A stretch of DNA of 64,000 nt from Clostridiales bacterium (lineage in GTDB: Bacteria > Bacillota > Clostridia > Oscillospirales > Butyricicoccaceae), in the NCBI GenBank assembly GCA_019421385.1, contig JAHZFK010000006.1, forward strand, positions 1 through 64,000, in the 5' to 3' direction. The notes under the pieces are model-generated. The model searched no databases. It saw nothing but the letters and a program-made list of their open reading frames with translations, and had not been told where the DNA came from. Below, one piece after another: positions 7,435-15,835 of this stretch (position 1 is the first letter of the stretch; each line of letters starts with the position of its first letter). Both the position numbers and the translations under genes were made by a program.

Positions 7435-8070
7435 ATGCGTTTGACACAGGAAGAACTGCACGCCGCGCTCGTCGAGCGGCACGGCGCGGATATGCAGCAA
7501 AAGCTCGACCACGCTTCGGTCGGTATCGCGGGGCTGGGCGGGCTGGGCTCCAACATCGCCGTGCATCTGGCGCGGCTGGGTGTGGGGCGGCTGGTGCTGG
7601 TGGATTTCGACACGGTGGAAGTGAGCAACCTCAACCGGCAGCACTACACGATGAAGGACATCGGCATCCCGAAAACGCTGGCGCTGCTCGAACAGCTGGA
7701 AGCGATCAACCCTTATCTGCAATACGAACCGCACACCGAGCGCATTATCCCAGCCAACGCCGCGCGCCTGTTCGCGGGCTGTGATGTGGTCTGTGAGGCA
7801 TTCGACCGCGCCGACCAGAAAGCCATGCTGATCGAAACCCTGCTCGAACAGCTGCCGGATACGCCCATTGTTTCGGGCAGCGGCATGGCGGGATACGGCT
7901 CTGCCAACCAAATCCGCACGGAACGCCGCTTCGGGTGGCTTTATGTCTGCGGGGACGGGTCGAGCGATATCGCAGATGGCATCGGCCTGATGGCGCCGCG
8001 CGTCGCGGTCTGCGCCGCGCAGCAAGCGACCATGGTGCTGCGGCTGCTGCTCGGACATACCGACCCGTGA
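7435..8070 (+). CDS. thiF: ThiF-family adenylyltransferase, short clostridial type (ThiF family 2)
   Basis: 211-aa E1-like enzyme that should adenylate the ThiS C-terminal glycine. The Rossmann ATP-binding loop GIAGLGGLGSNIAVHLARLG is at about residues 28-47, followed by LVDFDTVEVSNLNRQHY. It lacks the paired CxxC zinc motifs of E. coli ThiF and is shorter, as in the clostridial ThiF family 2 (TIGR02354). The ATG at 7435 follows the thiS stop by 4 nt. How sulfur is transferred without the extra cysteines is not visible here. Confidence 0.88.
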   Translation: MRLTQEELHAALVERHGADMQQKLDHASVGIAGLGGLGSNIAVHLARLGVGRLVLVDFDTVEVSNLNRQHYTMKDIGIPKTLALLEQLEAINPYLQYEPHTERIIPANAARLFAGCDVVCEAFDRADQKAMLIETLLEQLPDTPIVSGSGMAGYGSANQIRTERRFGWLYVCGDGSSDIADGIGLMAPRVAVCAAQQATMVLRLLLGHTDP

Positions 8071-8102
8071 GCATCTAACATGACAAAAGGAGAGAAACGA
8101 CA

Positions 8103-8867
8103 ATGGAAGATAAGCTGATTCTGGGCGGGCACGAATTTACCTCCCGCTTTATTTTGGGTTCGGGCAAATATTCGCTCGACTTGATCAACGCTGCTGTACA
8201 CAACGCGGGCGCGCAGATCATCACACTCGCGCTGCGCCGCGCCAACGAGGGCGGCACGGCAAACATCCTCGACTATATCCCGCAGGGTGTGACCCTGCTG
8301 CCCAACACCTCGGGCGCACGCAACGCGGACGAAGCGGTGCGCATCGCGCGGCTGAGCCGCGAATGCGGCTGCGGCGACTTTGTGAAAATCGAGATCATGC
8401 GCGACAGCAAATATCTGCTGCCGGACAATCAGGAGACCATCCGTGCGACCGAGATTCTCGCAAAAGAGGGCTTTGTCGTCATGCCGTACATGTATCCTGA
8501 CCTGAACGTTGCGCGCGATCTGGTGAATGCGGGCGCAGCCTGCGTGATGCCGCTCGGCGCACCGATCGGCACGAACAAGGGACTTGCCACGCGCGAGTTC
8601 ATCCAAATCCTGATCAACGAGATCGACCTGCCGATCATCGTGGATGCGGGCATCGGCCGTCCGTCGCAGGCGTGCGAAGCGATCGAGATGGGCGCGGCTG
8701 CCGTCATGGCGAACACCGCAATCGCCACCGCGGGCGATATCCCGGCCATGGCAGAAGCATTCAAAAAGGCAATTGAGGCTGGCCGCACGGCTTATCTGGC
8801 AGGACTCGGCCGCGTGCGCGAGAGCGCGTCGGCATCCTCGCCGCTGACCGGCTTTTTGCGCGACTAA
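8103..8867 (+). CDS. thiG: Thiazole synthase
   Basis: TIM-barrel enzyme that condenses deoxyxylulose 5-phosphate, dehydroglycine and ThiS-thiocarboxylate into the thiazole phosphate. 254 aa, the normal family length. Conserved [12 protein letters not shown] at the N-terminus, the Schiff-base lysine in FVKIEIM (about K98), the phosphate-binding [13 protein letters not shown] and [16 protein letters not shown] precedes the ATG. It is followed by about 300 nt of palindrome-rich DNA before thiH, which is unusual inside this operon. Confidence 0.95.
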   Translation: MEDKLILGGHEFTSRFILGSGKYSLDLINAAVHNAGAQIITLALRRANEGGTANILDYIPQGVTLLPNTSGARNADEAVRIARLSRECGCGDFVKIEIMRDSKYLLPDNQETIRATEILAKEGFVVMPYMYPDLNVARDLVNAGAACVMPLGAPIGTNKGLATREFIQILINEIDLPIIVDAGIGRPSQACEAIEMGAAAVMANTAIATAGDIPAMAEAFKKAIEAGRTAYLAGLGRVRESASASSPLTGFLRD

Positions 8868-8871
8868 AACA

Positions 8872-9172
8872 CCACCCCTGGGGTGGCACCCGCCCTTGCT
8901 GTTCTGATGCTGCGATATGGGCGGCAAACGCCCGCCCCTCAGGCAATGGGAAATGCCGCTGCGCGCGGCAGGCGCACAAGAAGGGGACAACCTATGGTTT
9001 TCCCCTTCTTGCGAATCAACCCCTTTCCCTTAAGGGCCGCTGCGCGCACAAAGCAGCGTTCCGCATTCAGTTTGCCGCCCGTTTGCTACGTCACAATAGG
9101 AACGGCGGTTGCCACACCAGAAGGTGCAGCATCCCCCACTAATATTACGCACGCAAGAAAGGACATTTTGTC
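8872..9172. repeat. Palindrome-rich spacer between thiG and thiH
   Basis: A stretch without a supportable gene. It holds a perfect GC-rich dyad CCACCCC/GGGGTGG (8872-8886), GGGCG/CGCCC, an 11-bp hairpin CAAGAAGGGGA (8977-8987) / TCCCCTTCTTG (9001-9011), and CGCTGCG/GCAGCG near 9040-9060. The last 20 nt carry the thiH ribosome site. Similar clusters of adjacent palindromes occur near 53.6, 56.2 and 62.1 kb. Confidence 0.55.
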
Positions 9173-10363
9173 ATGAACGACACCAAAGCGGAAATCATTT
9201 CCGCAAAATATATCACCGCTGAGACCGACCACATGGCCTATCAGCCGGGCATGGACAACATCGGCTCAGAAATTCAGGACGAGGTCATCGCCCGTATGAA
9301 CGCATACGACGCGGATGCGTACACCGCCGCCGATGTACAGCGCGCCTTAAATCGCGATGTGCTCCACCCCGAAGACTTCGCCGCGCTGCTCTCCCCTGCC
9401 GCCGCGCCGTTTCTCGAACAGATGGCGCAGCGCGCGCAGCTGGAAACCCGCAAGCATTTCGGCAACTCGGTACAGATGTTCACCCCGCTGTACATTGCCA
9501 ACTACTGCGAAAACTACTGTGTCTATTGCGGTTTTAACTGCCACAACAAGATCCGCCGCGCCAAGCTCGACATGGACGAGATCGAGCAGGAGCTTGCGGC
9601 CATCGCCGCGACCGGTTTGCAGGAGATTCTGCTGTTGACCGGCGAGAGCCGCACGATGTCGCCGGTGGAATACATCGGCGAGGCGGTCAAGCTTGCCCGC
9701 AAGTATTTCCGTGTCATCGGCATCGAGATCTATCCGCTCAACATCGATGAGTACGCCTACCTGCACGAGTGCGGCGTGGATTACGTCACCGTGTTTCAGG
9801 AGACCTACGACGCGGACAAGTACAAAACCCTGCACCTCGGCGGGCACAAGCGCATTTTCCCCTATCGTCTGAACGCACAGGAGCGCGCCCTGATGGGTGG
9901 TATGCGCGGCGTTGGCTTTGCCGCGCTTTTGGGTCTTTCCGACTTCCGCAAGGACGCCTTTGCAACCGGCCTGCACGCGTATCTCCTCCAGCGCAAGTAC
10001 CCGCACGCGGAGATCGCGTTCTCCTGCCCGCGCCTGCGGCCGATCATCAACAACGACCAGATCAACCCCAAGGATGTGCACGAGCCGCAACTGCTCCAAG
10101 TCGTGTGCGCTTACCGCATTTTCATGCCGTTCGCGTCCATCACGATCTCGACGCGCGAGCGCGCGGGCTTCCGCGACAACATCATCGGCATCGCGGCAAC
10201 CAAAATCTCGGCGGGCGTGGACGTCGGCATCGGCGGTCACTCCGGCGAGGACAAGGGCGACGAACAGTTTGAAATTTCGGACGGCCGCTCGGTCGCTGAA
10301 GTCTATCAGGCCATTGAAGCGCATGGGTTGCAGCCCGTTATGGCGGATTACCTGTATGTATAA
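9173..10363 (+). CDS. thiH: 2-iminoacetate synthase (radical SAM tyrosine lyase)
   Basis: 396-aa radical SAM enzyme that cleaves tyrosine to dehydroglycine and p-cresol, providing the glycine imine for ThiG. The [4Fe-4S] motif is CENYCVYC (about residues 116-123), within YIANYCENYCVYCGFNC. Further conserved segments are LLTGESR, VTVFQETY and SCPRLRPI. Use of ThiH rather than the oxygen-dependent ThiO fits an anaerobe. AAGGA precedes the ATG. Confidence 0.95.
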   Translation: MNDTKAEIISAKYITAETDHMAYQPGMDNIGSEIQDEVIARMNAYDADAYTAADVQRALNRDVLHPEDFAALLSPAAAPFLEQMAQRAQLETRKHFGNSVQMFTPLYIANYCENYCVYCGFNCHNKIRRAKLDMDEIEQELAAIAATGLQEILLLTGESRTMSPVEYIGEAVKLARKYFRVIGIEIYPLNIDEYAYLHECGVDYVTVFQETYDADKYKTLHLGGHKRIFPYRLNAQERALMGGMRGVGFAALLGLSDFRKDAFATGLHAYLLQRKYPHAEIAFSCPRLRPIINNDQINPKDVHEPQLLQVVCAYRIFMPFASITISTRERAGFRDNIIGIAATKISAGVDVGIGGHSGEDKGDEQFEISDGRSVAEVYQAIEAHGLQPVMADYLYV

Positions 10364-10409
10364 AACCCGCGGCAATTCTCTCCCCGTGAACACAGCACTA
10401 CCCTGTTAT

Positions 10410-10440
10410 AAGAGCCGGACGCATTTGCGTCCGGCTCTTG
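10410..10440. terminator. Terminator between convergent thiH and membrane gene
   Basis: Perfect 14-bp stem AAGAGCCGGACGCA / TGCGTCCGGCTCTT with a 2-nt centre. The T run is weak on the plus strand, so it may serve both convergent units. Confidence 0.7.
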
Positions 10441-10980
10441 TCATATGTTCCACAACAGCGCAAAGGTCACGCGCAGCAGCGCCCCCGTCGCTGCCAGCAG
10501 CAGGCACACCACAAACGGCGCGCGGCAGGCGCGCAGCGAATACCGCCCCATCGCCTCCCCGCTCTGCCAGACCATCGAACAGGCTGCGAGCAAAGCGGGC
10601 ACGCACAGCATCGCGGGCAGAGCCGCCATGCCGAGCGACAGCAGCGCGCCTTCGTCCTGCCCCAACCCGACCGCCATCGTCAGCGCCAGCACAAAACCGC
10701 GCGCGGCAACCACAGCGGACAGGAACAGCGGCGCGGGGCGCAGCAGCGCGCACAGCGGCGCCAGAACAATCCAAAGCAGCGCGCACAGCACGCTTTTGAA
10801 TGCCTGTCCCGGCAGCTGCGCCAGAAACGCCGTCAGCTCCACCGCGCTGTCCCCCTCGCTGGCACGCAGACCGGTCAGGCCGCCCGCCACCGCGCCGCAC
10901 AAAAACATCGCGCACAGGAAAAGGAATGCGGGTGTGCGCACCAGATCATCAAAAAAACCGAGAATATGCTGTTTGTTCAT
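10441..10980 (-). CDS. Integral membrane protein of unknown function, SpoIIM-like topology
   Basis: About 179 aa from MNKQHILGF, with five to six hydrophobic helices separated by short loops, among them TPAFLFLCAMFLCGAVAGG and AFKSVLCALLWIVLAPL. The short N-terminal segment before the first helix and the small-residue-rich helices resemble stage II sporulation protein M-like proteins, but I cannot confirm the family. The start at 10980 is preferred over the upstream in-frame start because a purine-rich GGGGGAGACGG directly precedes it. Confidence 0.6.
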   Translation of the reverse strand: MNKQHILGFFDDLVRTPAFLFLCAMFLCGAVAGGLTGLRASEGDSAVELTAFLAQLPGQAFKSVLCALLWIVLAPLCALLRPAPLFLSAVVAARGFVLALTMAVGLGQDEGALLSLGMAALPAMLCVPALLAACSMVWQSGEAMGRYSLRACRAPFVVCLLLAATGALLRVTFALLWNI

Positions 10981-11040
10981 CCGTCTCCCCCTCATGGAAG
11001 GTCATGGTACAGCATATTCCCGGTTTCACCGTTTTAGAAC

Positions 11041-11532
11041 TCAGCCCGCTTCATTCATCCGGTCGCACATGGCGTTGACCAGATCGCGACACGGCTGATG
11101 CAGGAACAAACGCGCCTTCTGGTTGATCTCATAGGTCGCGTACAGTTTTCCGTTCTCGTCCCGATGCAGCACAGCGGCGATCAATTCAGTCGCGGCGGCG
11201 ATGCGATCGGAGACATAGGCCAGATCGACCTTCTCACTGTCGCACACGGTCACGACCACACGCTTCTGCGAACTGCTGGAGATCATGGCCAACTGGGTCG
11301 GCATTTCGCGCTTGGACGCCGTCACCAAAACGATCTCGCTTTTGATGACTGCGGAAATATCATCCTCACAGATGCGCACGTCATATCCCTCAGCCGCCTG
11401 ACAGGCCACCTGATTTTTCGAGGACAGGAACAGGTTGCGCGCGGGAATTATCTCTTTTTCCAAAATGGCACGCACCAGATGGGGCAAATATTCCCCCTCA
11501 CCCAGCACAGATACCAATACGTTCTGCGGCAT
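11041..11532 (-). CDS. Conserved hypothetical protein with Rossmann-like N-terminus
   Basis: 163-aa soluble protein. The N-terminus (NVLVSVLGEGEYLPHLVRAILEKEII, then NLFLSSKN) and the beta-strand SEIVLVTA resemble the nucleotide-binding half of pyrroline-5-carboxylate reductase / F420-oxidoreductase-like proteins, but it is too short to hold a complete catalytic domain. GGAGATGATG precedes the ATG and it has its own promoter. It lies downstream of the SCIFF maturase with a 113-nt gap, so a link to SCIFF is not supported. Confidence 0.6.
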   Translation of the reverse strand: MPQNVLVSVLGEGEYLPHLVRAILEKEIIPARNLFLSSKNQVACQAAEGYDVRICEDDISAVIKSEIVLVTASKREMPTQLAMISSSSQKRVVVTVCDSEKVDLAYVSDRIAAATELIAAVLHRDENGKLYATYEINQKARLFLHQPCRDLVNAMCDRMNEAG

Positions 11533-11576
11533 ATCATCATCTCCTTTTCCAAAGGGACATTGAAAATACAGTAGTC

Positions 11577-11606
11577 ATTATACGGCAGCCTTGCAGCACT
11601 CCGCAA
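11577..11606 (-). promoter_or_regulatory. Promoter of the 11041-11532 gene
   Basis: Minus strand: TTGCGG (11601-11606), 18-nt spacer, TATAAT (11577-11582). Confidence 0.6.
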
Positions 11607-11645
11607 CGCCTTTTACGATTTCTTGACACATTTTTGTCACAATGA

Positions 11646-13016
11646 CTAATCTGCACAAATTTTCTCAGCCGCTTTTAGATAAATCGCGCATTCCAATCGC
11701 TTGCGCTCCATCTCGCAGCCGAGGTCATAGGAGTCATTCATGTCGTGGTTCATGTTGTAGTTCGCTGCCGAGCAGCCGCCCGAGCAGTAGAACTTCGCCC
11801 AGCACTTCTGGCACTTCGGGCGGGTATAAATGTTCATGCCTGCGAACTTCGTCGCAATCTCCATGTCGAACGACTGATCGAGCACACTGCCCTGCTTGAA
11901 CTCATCCTTGCCGACGAACTGGTGGCAGGGATAGATATCGCCGTCCGGCGTGACAGCCACATACTCGTAGCCCGCGCCGCAGCCGCGCAGACGCTTGACC
12001 ACGCACGGGCCCTGATCCAGATCGACCATGAAATGGAAGAACGAGAACGGCTTGCCTGCCTTTCTGCGCTCGAGCATGATCTCGGTCAGGCGGTCGTACT
12101 CGGCTTCGATCTTGGGCAGATCGGCTTCGGTCAGGTCATAGCCGCAGCCGGGGTCAGCCGTCACCGGCTCGACCGAAAGGCGGTCAAAGCCCGCGTCCGC
12201 GATGTGCACCACATCGTCGGCAAAATCCAGATTATGCGAGGTGAACGTGCCGCGTGCATAGTAGTCCTTCTGCGGGTCGCGCGCGTCGACCAACGCCTTG
12301 AACTTGGGCACGATCACATCATAGCTGCCCGCGCCCGATACGGTCTTGCGGAACTCGTCGTTGACCGACGGACGGCCGTCGAGCGACAGCACGACGTTGT
12401 CCATATTTTCGTTGATATAGGCGCGCTTGTCCTCATCGAGCAGCAAGCCGTTGGTCGTGATAGTGAAGCGGAACTTCTTGTTGAACTTCTCCTCTAAGCT
12501 ACGGGCATAATCGACCGTCTGCACGACCGTATCCCACGCCATGAGCGGCTCGCCGCCGAAGAAGTCCACCTCGATATTATGCCGCTTGCCTGAACGCGCA
12601 ATGACAAAGTCGATCGCCTTTTTGGCAATTTCGGGCGGCATGATCTTGCGTCCCTGACCGAAGTCACCCGTGGACGCAAAACAGTATTTGCAGCGCAGGT
12701 TGCAGTCATGCGCAACATGCAGGCACAGCGCCTTGACCGGCGCGCCAACCGGGATGTACTTGCTCACGTCGATGTAATCATCCTCCGCGAACAGCTGACC
12801 CGCCTTTTTCAGCTCATACAGTTCGCCGTACGCCTCACGCACTTCCCCCGCCGGATACTGCTGGAGTGTGTCCACGACCGACTGCGGGCAGGTATCCGCC
12901 ATGTTCTCGTCGATCAGACCGGACACCGCATAGCTGATGTCATCCAGCACATGCACCGCGCCCGAATTGACATCCAGCACAAAATTCAAACCGTTTTTTT
13001 GATAACGATGAATCAT
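11646..13016 (-). CDS. scfB: SCIFF peptide maturase, radical SAM/SPASM thioether synthase
   Basis: 456-aa radical SAM enzyme that installs thioether crosslinks in the six-cysteine SCIFF peptide (ranthipeptide class). It has an N-terminal precursor-binding region, the SAM motif CNLRCKYC (about residues 102-109), EVDFFGGEPLMAW, and a SPASM/auxiliary-cluster C-terminus rich in cysteines (CHQF, CQKCWAKFYCSGGC). The ATG at 13016 is chosen because GGAGGAAG precedes it; the longer frame runs through the intercistronic hairpin. It follows the precursor gene by 81 nt on the same strand. Confidence 0.95.
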   Translation of the reverse strand: MIHRYQKNGLNFVLDVNSGAVHVLDDISYAVSGLIDENMADTCPQSVVDTLQQYPAGEVREAYGELYELKKAGQLFAEDDYIDVSKYIPVGAPVKALCLHVAHDCNLRCKYCFASTGDFGQGRKIMPPEIAKKAIDFVIARSGKRHNIEVDFFGGEPLMAWDTVVQTVDYARSLEEKFNKKFRFTITTNGLLLDEDKRAYINENMDNVVLSLDGRPSVNDEFRKTVSGAGSYDVIVPKFKALVDARDPQKDYYARGTFTSHNLDFADDVVHIADAGFDRLSVEPVTADPGCGYDLTEADLPKIEAEYDRLTEIMLERRKAGKPFSFFHFMVDLDQGPCVVKRLRGCGAGYEYVAVTPDGDIYPCHQFVGKDEFKQGSVLDQSFDMEIATKFAGMNIYTRPKCQKCWAKFYCSGGCSAANYNMNHDMNDSYDLGCEMERKRLECAIYLKAAEKICAD

Positions 13017-13045
13017 CTTTTCGTCTTCCTCCGATACGCAACAAA

Positions 13046-13073
13046 CAAGGCGCGCCGCAACCGGCACGCCTTG
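13046..13073 (-). terminator. Hairpin between SCIFF precursor and maturase, likely partial terminator or processing site
   Basis: 11-bp stem CAAGGCGTGCC / GGCGCGCCTTG (one G-T pair) with loop GGTTGC, followed on the minus strand by TTTGTTG. The imperfect T run suggests partial read-through, which would give more precursor than maturase mRNA. Confidence 0.7.
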
Positions 13074-13097
13074 CGATTGACTTCATAAAACCCGCGA

Positions 13098-13241
13098 TTA
13101 CTTCGCGTGCTCGCACTTCTGGTTTGCCACCGTGCAAGAGGTCTTGCACGCAGACTGGCAGGAAGTCTGGCACTCGCCGCAGCCACCGTGTGCCGCAGTC
13201 TGCTTCAGGGTTGCAGAGGTCAGCGTAGAAACATGCTTCAT
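13098..13241 (-). CDS. scfA: SCIFF ranthipeptide precursor (six cysteines in forty-five residues)
   Basis: 47-aa peptide precursor. It starts MKHVSTLTSATLKQ, a leader typical of SCIFF, and has exactly six cysteines at residues 21, 24, 28, 32, 36 and 43 in a Cx2Cx3Cx3Cx3Cx6C pattern with interspersed Thr/Ser acceptors. A strong GTAGGAGGG site precedes the ATG. It lies between a TIGR04086 membrane protein and the radical SAM maturase, the conserved clostridial order. It is almost universal in Clostridia, but its biological role is unsettled. Confidence 0.96.
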   Translation of the reverse strand: MKHVSTLTSATLKQTAAHGGCGECQTSCQSACKTSCTVANQKCEHAK

Positions 13242-13254
13242 GGAAATTTCCCTC

Positions 13255-13668
13255 CTACTTTTTTAAATGACGATATTTTTTCCGTTTACGCATATTGGCG
13301 CCGGCAAAACCGCCCAGCGCCGAAGCCGCCAGCGCACAAAGCAAGCTGACCGCCATACGCACAACATTGATCGGCTGGGCAAGCGGAATCACACTCACCA
13401 GCAGCAGAACCAGAAAAACCAGGATGCCCGCGCCCATTGCCCACAGGAATTTCCCGCCCGGCGCACGCTTTGCCGAAATGAATGCAGCCAGCGCACAGCC
13501 GATTGCCATAAAGATCAGCGCACACGGCGCGATCGCCTGTTCCGCCAACACCCGGCGATGTACGAATATCGCACCGACCAGCATCAGCAGCAAGGTCGCC
13601 AACAGGCCGACCACTGCCGACGGCAGCAACACGCCGACGGGCGAAGGTCCTTCATTGGTTTTTCTCAT
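13255..13668 (-). CDS. TIGR04086 family membrane protein
   Basis: 137-aa protein with four hydrophobic helices (PSAVVGLLATLLLMLVGAIF, ALIFMAIGCALAAFISA, LWAMGAGILVFLVLLLVSV, VVRMAVSLLCALAASALGG) and a basic C-terminus (MRKRKKYRHLKK). This family is found next to SCIFF precursors and yajC in Clostridia, as here. Function unknown; the context makes a part in handling the SCIFF product possible, but nothing in the sequence proves it. Confidence 0.85.
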   Translation of the reverse strand: MRKTNEGPSPVGVLLPSAVVGLLATLLLMLVGAIFVHRRVLAEQAIAPCALIFMAIGCALAAFISAKRAPGGKFLWAMGAGILVFLVLLLVSVIPLAQPINVVRMAVSLLCALAASALGGFAGANMRKRKKYRHLKK

Positions 13669-13729
13669 AACTTACGCATCCTCCCGCCGAATGATTTTGC
13701 TTTATCCTATTCGGCAAGAAACCGGTTTA

Positions 13730-14062
13730 TTACTTTTCGCTCTTATCCGCTTCCTTGGGCGCCTCAACCGTTTCGGTTGCCGGAGCCTCCTTGCCGCGGA
13801 TCGCCCAACGATAGATCTTGAGCTTGGTGCGGTCGTTCGACGACTCGATAATCAGCACATCATCCTTTACATTGACGACGCGACCGATAAATCCGCCGAT
13901 CGTGGAGATCTCATCGCCTACCTCGATCGAATTGCGCATCTCGCGCTCGGCCTTATCGCGCTTGCGCTGCGGACGAATCATCAGGAAATAGAATAAGATA
14001 ATCAGAACAACCAGCGGCGCGAACTGCCCGATCATCACCAGATAATCCTGACCACTTGGCAT
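13730..14062 (-). CDS. yajC: Preprotein translocase subunit YajC
   Basis: 110-aa single-span membrane protein that associates with SecDF. The helix is at residues about 13-30 (FAPLVVLIILFYFLMI), followed by the conserved RPQRKR and GDEISTIGGFIGRV. The end is acidic and low complexity. GAGGAGGTGT precedes the ATG. It heads the minus-strand yajC-TIGR04086-scfA-scfB unit. Confidence 0.94.
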   Translation of the reverse strand: MPSGQDYLVMIGQFAPLVVLIILFYFLMIRPQRKRDKAEREMRNSIEVGDEISTIGGFIGRVVNVKDDVLIIESSNDRTKLKIYRWAIRGKEAPATETVEAPKEADKSEK

Positions 14063-14103
14063 TGCTTACACCTCCTCGTGCATTTAGCCATGAATACTAC
14101 CAT

Positions 14104-14132
14104 ATTATAATGGATTTACATGCAAATTACAA
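14104..14132 (-). promoter_or_regulatory. Sigma-A promoter of the yajC-scfAB unit
   Basis: Minus strand: TTGTAA (14127-14132), 17-nt spacer, TATAAT (14104-14109), 42 nt before the yajC start. Confidence 0.75.
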
Positions 14133-14210
14133 GCCCTATTTTCTGCGTCATAGGACAGCCTTTGGCACGCATAACGTAACGATATCTTGAAAAAAGCGAG
14201 GTGCGTTTGC

Positions 14211-14909
14211 ATGTTGTTTCCCGCCCTGTTTGCGCTGGGCGGCGCATTCTTTTTTCTGGTCCTGCGCGTGCAAGGCACGGACGGTTCCTTCCCCAAACCG
14301 CTGCCGCCGGACAAGGAAGCCGAGCTGCTGCGAAAAATGCAGGAGGAGGGCGACGAAAAAGCCCGCGAGCAGCTGATCGAGCACAATCTGCGGCTGGTGG
14401 CGCATATCGTCAAGAAATACTACGCCTCCAGTGCCGAGCAGGATGATCTTATTTCTATCGGCACCATCGGGCTGATCAAAGCAGTCAGCACCTTCCGCGC
14501 GGATAAAAGCATCCGTCTGGCGACCTATGCTTCCAAATGCATTCAGAACGAGCTTCTGATGCACTTCCGGCAAAAGCGGAAAAACGCGGGAGAACTGTCC
14601 CTGTCCGACACACTCGAAAGCGACGGCGACGGCAATGCGCTGGCCTTGCAGGACATTATCTGCTGCGAAGATGATGGTCTTGCCGCAGTGGAAGAGCACG
14701 ACCGCTATCTTGCCATGCACCGCGCGCTCGCCGCTGCGCTTTCCCCGCGTGAGAGAGAGATCATACGGCTCCGGTACGGTCTCGGCATGGCTGCGCCGCT
14801 GCCGCAACGCGAGATCGCCAAACGCTTCGGCATTTCGCGCAGCTATGTATCCCGCATCGAAAAGCGGGCGCTGGAAAAACTGCGCGACGCGCTGCAGGAG
14901 AACGCCTGA
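14211..14909 (+). CDS. sigK: Sporulation sigma factor SigK, late mother cell
   Basis: 232-aa sigma-70 family protein. It has a hydrophobic N-terminal pro-like sequence (LFPALFALGGAFFFLVLRV), then region 2 (EHNLRLVAHIVKKYY, DLISIGTIGLIKA), and region 4 ending in EIAKRFGISRSYVSRIEKRALEKL, as in B. subtilis SigK. The gene is uninterrupted, so there is no skin element here. ATG 14211 follows AGCGAGGTG; an upstream in-frame ATG has no ribosome site. With cotJABC nearby it shows a spore-forming organism. Confidence 0.93.
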   Translation: MLFPALFALGGAFFFLVLRVQGTDGSFPKPLPPDKEAELLRKMQEEGDEKAREQLIEHNLRLVAHIVKKYYASSAEQDDLISIGTIGLIKAVSTFRADKSIRLATYASKCIQNELLMHFRQKRKNAGELSLSDTLESDGDGNALALQDIICCEDDGLAAVEEHDRYLAMHRALAAALSPREREIIRLRYGLGMAAPLPQREIAKRFGISRSYVSRIEKRALEKLRDALQENA

Positions 14910-15003
14910 CCATGCCCAGCACGCCCCGCACTTGACAAGACCGCTCATGCGATGTATTCCCGCGCATGGGCGGTCTGCCTTGCATGGTTTTGTCGCTCTA
15001 ATA

Positions 15004-15032
15004 TTGCGGTGCGATTACAAATATGCTATAAT
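15004..15032 (+). promoter_or_regulatory. Sigma-A promoter of the ThyX-like gene
   Basis: TTGCGG (15004-15009), 17-nt spacer, TATAAT (15027-15032) with an extended TGC, 27 nt before the ATG. Confidence 0.78.
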
Positions 15033-15059
15033 CAACGTAAAAAAGTGAGGGGAACTCCG

Positions 15060-15788
15060 ATGAAAACGTATTTGAATCAGATTTCGGGCATCGACGATGC
15101 AATCGTTTCCATGTTTATGAGCAAGCGGTCATGGACGCGCGAAAAAGAATTGCACATCCGTGAAATTTGCCGCACCGTGCTGCGCGCGGACGGCGGTCTG
15201 CGGGAATACGACAGCGCACAGGCGGATGCGTTTGCCGAATTCGCAGACTGGATGGACAAGCTGACCAAATGGGGCTGGAAGCACACGACTATGCTGCGGT
15301 TCATTGATATGTCGGTCACTGTGGAAGGGCTGCACCGCGCCGGTCAGGACGACTGGGACGCGCACGCTAAGCGTTTCAACAACCGTATCATTCGTTCGAG
15401 TACCCGTCTGGCTTCTTTTTCCTATGAAATGTCGGCATGGTATCAGGATAAAATCCTGCCGACCGATCTTGCCCTGCAGGAGCTTGGCCTTGCGGTGCCG
15501 CAGACCATCGAGCACGATGGTGTGAAATACGTCAAGGCGGTCAACGGGTACATCCGGGAGGATATGGCGGACAACCCGGACGTCAAGCGCGGGCTATATA
15601 TGCTGAGCATTCCCAGCAACTTCATTTTCAAAATCGACCTGACCGAGTGGGGGCATGTTTTCAAAGAGCGCAATGCCAACGGCTCGGCCAATCCGGAAGT
15701 CAAGCAATGCTGCGAAAGCATTGCCGACCAGATCGAGCAGTTCCACCAGCAGTTCAACCGCGAGCTGTTCCTCAAAATTCTCAACTGA
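15060..15788 (+). CDS. ThyX-like protein lacking the canonical catalytic signature
   Basis: 242-aa soluble protein. The middle contains RLASFSYEMSAWY (residues 116-128), which resembles the ThyX motif RHRxxSxNxxSxRY but lacks the first arginine-histidine pair and the last arginine. Near the C-terminus, RNANGSANPEVKQC (204-217) matches the ThyX helix that normally reads R...AQPEIR. Overall length and helix content fit the flavin-dependent thymidylate synthase fold. It may be a pseudoenzyme or a ThyX relative with another reaction. A consensus promoter and a terminator frame it as a single gene. The family call is inference from motifs. Confidence 0.5.
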   Translation: MKTYLNQISGIDDAIVSMFMSKRSWTREKELHIREICRTVLRADGGLREYDSAQADAFAEFADWMDKLTKWGWKHTTMLRFIDMSVTVEGLHRAGQDDWDAHAKRFNNRIIRSSTRLASFSYEMSAWYQDKILPTDLALQELGLAVPQTIEHDGVKYVKAVNGYIREDMADNPDVKRGLYMLSIPSNFIFKIDLTEWGHVFKERNANGSANPEVKQCCESIADQIEQFHQQFNRELFLKILN

Positions 15789-15792
15789 ATGC

Positions 15793-15829
15793 AAAAGCGG
15801 CATAGCTGAAGCTACGCCGCTTTTTTCTA
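15793..15829 (+). terminator. Terminator of the ThyX-like gene
   Basis: Stem AAAAGCGGC...TAGCT / AGCTA...GCCGCTTTT followed by TTTTTC, 4 nt after the stop codon. Confidence 0.85.
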
Positions 15830-15835
15830 TGTTGC

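Noticed and set aside
8883..9176. 97-codon open frame between thiG and thiH
   Set aside because: Runs through a row of palindromes, no ribosome site, and the translation is Ala/Pro/Arg-rich without a motif. Treated as spacer.
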